Shown: positions 6,139 through 9,001 of the stretch, in pieces | Layout: the number at the start of each line of letters is the position of its first letter | Numbering within the stretch: the stretch's first letter is position 1 | Assembly (NCBI GenBank): GCA_021160625.1 | Contig: JAGHCE010000181.1 | Location: 1 to 9,001 of the forward strand | Direction of reading: 5' to 3' | Origin: Planctomycetota bacterium | Lineage (GTDB): Bacteria; Planctomycetota; DG-23; SLPQ01 | Length of the DNA stretch: 9,001 nucleotides | Translations under genes and position numbers: made by a program | Notes under the pieces: model-generated | Database searches by the model: none | What the model saw: the letters and a program-made list of their open reading frames with translations, nothing else | What the model was told of the DNA's origin: nothing

Positions 6139-7090
6139 GCTGAAGGTTTTTGCGGGGTCGGCTTCTGCGCGGCTTGCCGAGGACATCTGCGAGTATCTCG
6201 GCGTCGAGATGGGAAAGGCGTCGGTTGGGTGTTTCCCCGACGGGGAAACCTCGGTGAAGATACTCGACGACGTGCGCGGCTGCGACGTGTTTGTCGTGCA
6301 GTCCACGTGCACGCCGGTCAACGACCACCTGATGGAGCTGTTGATACTTATGGATTGTGCGCGCCGCGCCAGCGCGTCGAGGATTACCGCCGTGATACCG
6401 TATTACGGGTACGGGCGGCAGGACAGGAAGGACGAGGGGCGCGTGCCGATTACGGCCAAGCTCGTCGCCAATATGGTGGCTGCTGCGGGCGCCGACCGGG
6501 TGCTTACCATCGACCTCCACGCCAGCCAGATACAAGGCTTTTTCGACATACCGCTCGATCATCTTTTCGCCACGCCGATCCTGGGGCGTTACTACAAAGA
6601 GGCCGAGATAGAAAACCTCTGCGTGGTAAGCCCGGACGTCGGCAGTCTGAAGATGGCCAACGCCTACGCAAAGATGCTCGGAGGAGACCTCGCGATCGTC
6701 GAGAAGATTCGGATCGATCCGAACACGACGCACGCCAGCAACCTCATAGGCAATGTCAAGGGCAAGAACGCGCTGTTGATAGACGAGCAGATATCGACGG
6801 GCGGCACGATAGCCGGGGCGGCGCAGTTGCTAAAGGACAAGGGTGCACGGGACATCCATGTCGGCGCCACGCACGCGGTCTTCTGCGATGACGTCGTCGC
6901 GCGCCTGGGCTCAGCGCCGATAACCGAAATAGCCGTCACGGACACCATCGAGCTTGATGGGCGCGCCGGGGACTTGAACGTCCGGGTTCTCACCGTGGCG
7001 AGGTTCCTGGGCGAGGCGATGCGGAGGATACATTTTGACGAGAGTGTTTCGATATTGTTTAACGCCTGGCCGGAGGCCACGCTGTTTTAG
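6131..7090 (+). CDS. prs: Ribose-phosphate pyrophosphokinase (PRPP synthetase)
   Basis: The enzyme makes 5-phosphoribosyl-1-pyrophosphate from ribose-5-phosphate and ATP, feeding purine, pyrimidine, NAD, histidine and tryptophan synthesis. Its 319 residues match the standard length. Visible elements are FPDGET (35-40), the flexible catalytic loop region YYGYGRQDRKDEGRVPITAK (91-110), the metal-binding DLH at 128-130 within DLHASQIQGFFDIP, VSPDVGSLKMA (166-176), EKIR (191-194) and the PRPP-binding loop at 218-226. That loop reads DEQISTGGT rather than the usual DD-x-x-D-T-(G/A)-G-T, an unusual second-position Glu. The ATG at 6131 lies inside the end of glmU (8-bp overlap), with GAGGG at 6114-6118 as a modest ribosome site, so it is probably coupled to glmU. 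glmU-prs-rplY-pth is a common bacterial order. Confidence 0.95.
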   Translation: MDKLKVFAGSASARLAEDICEYLGVEMGKASVGCFPDGETSVKILDDVRGCDVFVVQSTCTPVNDHLMELLILMDCARRASASRITAVIPYYGYGRQDRKDEGRVPITAKLVANMVAAAGADRVLTIDLHASQIQGFFDIPLDHLFATPILGRYYKEAEIENLCVVSPDVGSLKMANAYAKMLGGDLAIVEKIRIDPNTTHASNLIGNVKGKNALLIDEQISTGGTIAGAAQLLKDKGARDIHVGATHAVFCDDVVARLGSAPITEIAVTDTIELDGRAGDLNVRVLTVARFLGEAMRRIHFDESVSILFNAWPEATLF

Positions 7091-7118
7091 AGGATACTGT
7101 TACCGAAATTGTGAATTG

Positions 7119-7125
7119 AAAGGAG
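7119..7125 (+). promoter_or_regulatory. Strong Shine-Dalgarno sequence of rplY
   Basis: AAAGGAG lies seven bases before the ATG at 7133, in the 42-bp gap after prs. It is the best ribosome binding site in the downstream operon, fitting a highly expressed ribosomal protein. Confidence 0.75.
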
Positions 7126-7132
7126 TTACCCG

Positions 7133-7783
7133 ATGCGTAAGTACCCCGTGATAAAGGCCGAGAAGCGCACCGAGAAGGGCACACGCGCTGCGCGCCGGCT
7201 GCGCAGCGGGGGGCGGGTTCCGGCGGTAATGTACGGCCGGGGGCTGCCCGGAGAGACATTGTCGGTGGATGAAGAGGCCCTGCGCGAGATTATCGAGAGC
7301 CGGGCAAAGATGATCGAGGTCAAGATCGGCTCGAAAAAGCAGGCTGTCCTCATAAAGGATGTCCAGTTTGATCACCTCGGCGACGCCATCAACCACGTCG
7401 ATTTCGAAGGCATCTCGCTCGAAGAGACGATCCGGATCGAGGTGCTTGTCGAGACCCACGGCACCCCCAAGGGCGTCAGGGACGGCGGCGTGCTGGACGT
7501 GACCCACAGGCATATCACCGTTGAGTGCAAGCCCGGCGACGTGCCCAGCGAGATAACGGTGGAGGTGGCGCATCTTGACATAGGCGATACCGTTACGGTC
7601 GGCGAGCTGCCCATCCCGGAGGGCGTCAAGGTCATTGACGAACCCTCGACGGTGGCCGTCGCTATCCATGCGCCGCGAAAGGCCGTTGAGGTCGAGGCGG
7701 AGGAAGGCGAAGAGGAACTGGCGGAGCCCGAGGTCATCAGCGCCCGCAAGGAAGAGGAGGGCGAGGAATCCGACGAGAAGTAG
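7133..7783 (+). CDS. rplY: 50S ribosomal protein L25, CTC/TL5 type
   Basis: L25 binds 5S rRNA in the large ribosomal subunit; the long form is also known as general stress protein Ctc or TL5. The 216 residues comprise an N-terminal L25 domain (about 1-95; VIKAEKRTEKGTRAARRLR, GGRVPAVMYG, VQFDHLGDAINHVDF) and a C-terminal beta-barrel TL5 domain (about 96-185; ETHGTPKGVRDGGVLDV, ITVEVAHLDIGDTVTVGEL). A strongly acidic tail follows (about 188-216) with runs of Glu. Acidic tails are common in long L25 proteins. The strong ribosome site and ATG at 7133 fix the start. pth begins 13 bp after its stop, so the two are likely cotranscribed. Confidence 0.95.
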   Translation: MRKYPVIKAEKRTEKGTRAARRLRSGGRVPAVMYGRGLPGETLSVDEEALREIIESRAKMIEVKIGSKKQAVLIKDVQFDHLGDAINHVDFEGISLEETIRIEVLVETHGTPKGVRDGGVLDVTHRHITVECKPGDVPSEITVEVAHLDIGDTVTVGELPIPEGVKVIDEPSTVAVAIHAPRKAVEVEAEEGEEELAEPEVISARKEEEGEESDEK

Positions 7784-7796
7784 GGGCCCGCTTGAG

Positions 7797-8348
7797 ATGA
7801 AGATTATTATGGGTCTCGGCAACCCCGGCGGCGACTACCGCCGAACCCGCCACAACGTGGGTTTTCGGGTCGTGGAGGCCGTAGCGGCTGAGCACCGCCT
7901 CAGTGCCTGGAAGCGCCGAGGCCGGTCACTCGTGAGAGCCGGCCGCATCGGCGACGTGGAAGTGGTGCTGGCGAAGCCGCAGACGTATATGAATAATTCG
8001 GGCCGGGCCGCCGGGAAGCTCCTGGAAATCTACGATGCGGGAGCCCAGGACCTCTTGGTTGTCTGCGATGATTTCCACCTGGACCTCGGCGCGTTGAGGG
8101 TGCGCAGGCGCGGATCGAGCGGCGGGCAGAAGGGCCTGCAGTCGATAATGGACGTTCTCGGCTCACAGGATTTTGCGAGACTTAGGGTCGGTATCGGGCC
8201 GCCGAAGGGCGACCCCGTGGATTTTGTTCTGGATTCCTTCAGTAAAAGCGAGAGGCCTCTTGTGAAAGAGACCGTGGCGAAGGCCGCCCAGGCCTGTATG
8301 GTGTGCATCCTGGGCGGTATCGACGCCTGTATGAGTGCGTTTAACTAA
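7797..8348 (+). CDS. pth: Peptidyl-tRNA hydrolase
   Basis: Pth cleaves the ester bond of peptidyl-tRNAs released prematurely from ribosomes and recycles the tRNA. From the ATG at 7797 it has 183 residues, the normal size, starting MKIIMGLGNPG. The frame is open further upstream to 7635, but that part overlaps rplY and is not Pth-like. Visible motifs are LGNPG (with the catalytic-site Asn), RTRHNVGF (catalytic His), KPQTYMNNSG, and VCDDFHLDLG containing the Asp equivalent to E. coli Asp93. The block normally reading GGHNG is GGQKG here, so His113 and Asn114 (E. coli numbering) are replaced by Gln and Lys. I recall similar GGQKG forms from Planctomycetota, a weak taxonomic hint. No strong Shine-Dalgarno sequence precedes it; translation may be coupled to rplY. 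Confidence 0.94.
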   Translation: MKIIMGLGNPGGDYRRTRHNVGFRVVEAVAAEHRLSAWKRRGRSLVRAGRIGDVEVVLAKPQTYMNNSGRAAGKLLEIYDAGAQDLLVVCDDFHLDLGALRVRRRGSSGGQKGLQSIMDVLGSQDFARLRVGIGPPKGDPVDFVLDSFSKSERPLVKETVAKAAQACMVCILGGIDACMSAFN

Positions 8349-8420
8349 CATCCACCGGTGTCGGTGCGCGCAAGGCTTTTCGGGGAGTCCATCCGGTAAA
8401 CGTACATAAGGAGAGATAAC
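8349..8420 (+). other. Spacer before rpsF with its ribosome binding site
   Basis: The 72-bp gap between pth and rpsF holds a small imperfect hairpin CACCG/CGGTG (8353-8366) without an adjacent T-run, so I do not call a terminator. AAGGAG at 8408-8413 is a strong Shine-Dalgarno sequence seven bases before the TTG start at 8421. No convincing promoter is visible, so rpsF may be read from the upstream operon. Confidence 0.5.
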
Positions 8421-9001
8421 TTGAGACTGTACGAAGGTATGTTTGTCGCCTCAAGCTCGCTGGCCAAGAACAATTGGGACGGCATCTGCGGCGACATCGA
8501 GTCCATAATCTCAAAGCACGGCGGCAAGGTCGTCGACCTGAGGAAATGGGATGAGCGCCGCTTAGCCTACGAGATCAACCACGTCAGGAGGGGCACTTAC
8601 ATCCTTGTCCATTTCGAGGCGCCACCGCTCTCAATGGAAGAAATGCGCAGGGATTTCGCTCTTTCCGAGAAGATACTCAGGCAGCTGGTCGTCATCGACG
8701 TGGACGGCGTGCCCACCGGCGACGAGCGCCCCGGGATAACGACGACCATAACCGACATCTCCGCGAGGGGCCGCTTCGGGAGGGGCGCGCCCGTGAGACC
8801 GGCCGCAACCGCCGAGGCTGCCGCCGAAAAGCCCGCCGGAGAATCCGCCAAGGTGCCGGCCGAAGAGTCGGTCGAGATCGCGGCTGAAGTCCCCGCCGAG
8901 GCACCGGCCGAGGTGCCGGCTGAAAAGCCCGCCGAAGAGCCGGCCGAGGAGGAGCCCAGGGAGCCCGCCGCTTCGGCGGAACCCGTAGAGGAAGACAAGT
9001 A
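8421..9001 (+). CDS. rpsF: 30S ribosomal protein S6 with long acidic Ala/Glu/Pro tail (stop codon cut by window edge)
   Basis: S6 sits on the platform of the 30S subunit and pairs with S18. The S6 core (about 1-95) is clear: MRLYEGMFVA, IISKHGGKVVDLRKWDERRLAYEI with the typical K-W-x-x-R-x-L-A-Y motif, RGTYILVHFEA, and FALSEKILRQLVVID. The TTG at 8421 is chosen because AAGGAG precedes it at the right distance and the protein then begins with the family's canonical R-x-Y-E sequence; the later ATG at 8439 would remove that strand. After the core comes a Thr- and Gly-containing linker (about 100-122), then a low-complexity tail of Ala, Glu and Pro with repeated PAE units (about 125-193). S6 is usually 95-135 residues, so 193 is long. 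The last two bases of the window are TA, probably the beginning of a stop codon. rpsR, ssb or rplI would be expected next. Confidence 0.92.
   Translation, partial: MRLYEGMFVASSSLAKNNWDGICGDIESIISKHGGKVVDLRKWDERRLAYEINHVRRGTYILVHFEAPPLSMEEMRRDFALSEKILRQLVVIDVDGVPTGDERPGITTTITDISARGRFGRGAPVRPAATAEAAAEKPAGESAKVPAEESVEIAAEVPAEAPAEVPAEKPAEEPAEEEPREPAASAEPVEEDK

Noticed and set aside
5269..6321. 350-residue open frame on the - strand across glmU and prs
   Set aside because: It is a shadow of two conserved genes and shows no domain.
8353..8380. Terminator after pth
   Set aside because: The stem is only 5 bp and the TTTT run is about 10 bases away.
8353..8408. Promoter for rpsF
   Set aside because: The only -10-like sequence (TACATA) overlaps the Shine-Dalgarno sequence and has no matching -35.

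Overview
The window is a compact, GC-rich (about 60% or more by eye) bacterial chromosome segment. Every convincing gene lies on the + strand, spacing is tight, and start codons are mixed (ATG, GTG and two TTG starts with good Shine-Dalgarno sequences). The gene order tRNA-Gln, glmU, prs, rplY, pth, rpsF is a chromosomal housekeeping arrangement. The long IlvD, the CTC-type L25 and several sequence idiosyncrasies (Pth with GGQKGL, a GlmU with a shortened beta-helix, palindromic intergenic repeats) remind me of Planctomycetota or a neighbouring deep-branching Gram-negative phylum. That placement is an impression, not a demonstrated result.

Region 1 (1-2680) is the end of an operon of three genes that overlap by 4 bp each: the C-terminal part of a DegT/DnrJ/EryC1 sugar aminotransferase, a family 2 glycosyltransferase of the polyprenyl-phosphate hexose synthase type, and a BchE-like radical SAM protein with an N-terminal B12-binding-type domain. 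Together they suggest synthesis or modification of an amino-sugar-containing glycan or glycolipid. The product cannot be read from this window.

Region 2 (2681-3006) is a 326-bp non-coding spacer. Its first 230 bp are packed with short GC-rich hairpins and an inverted and a direct 11-bp repeat, ending in a terminator-like hairpin. It is followed by a near-consensus promoter (TTGACA, 16 bp, GATAAT) and a Shine-Dalgarno sequence that set a TTG start for ilvD.

Region 3 (3007-4804) holds ilvD (dihydroxy-acid dehydratase, branched-chain amino acid synthesis) and a complete tRNA-Gln(TTG) with encoded CCA.

Region 4 (4805-9001) begins with an AT-rich 65-bp leader and continues with glmU (UDP-GlcNAc supply), prs (PRPP synthesis), rplY (ribosomal protein L25), pth (peptidyl-tRNA hydrolase) and rpsF (ribosomal protein S6, whose stop codon is cut by the window edge). 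These genes join cell-wall precursor and nucleotide precursor supply to translation.

I found no mobile element, CRISPR array, toxin-antitoxin pair or phage gene. The observations most worth checking are the palindromic repeat cluster at 2682-2912 and the GlmU acetyltransferase domain, which keeps its catalytic histidine but has lost several substrate-contact residues.
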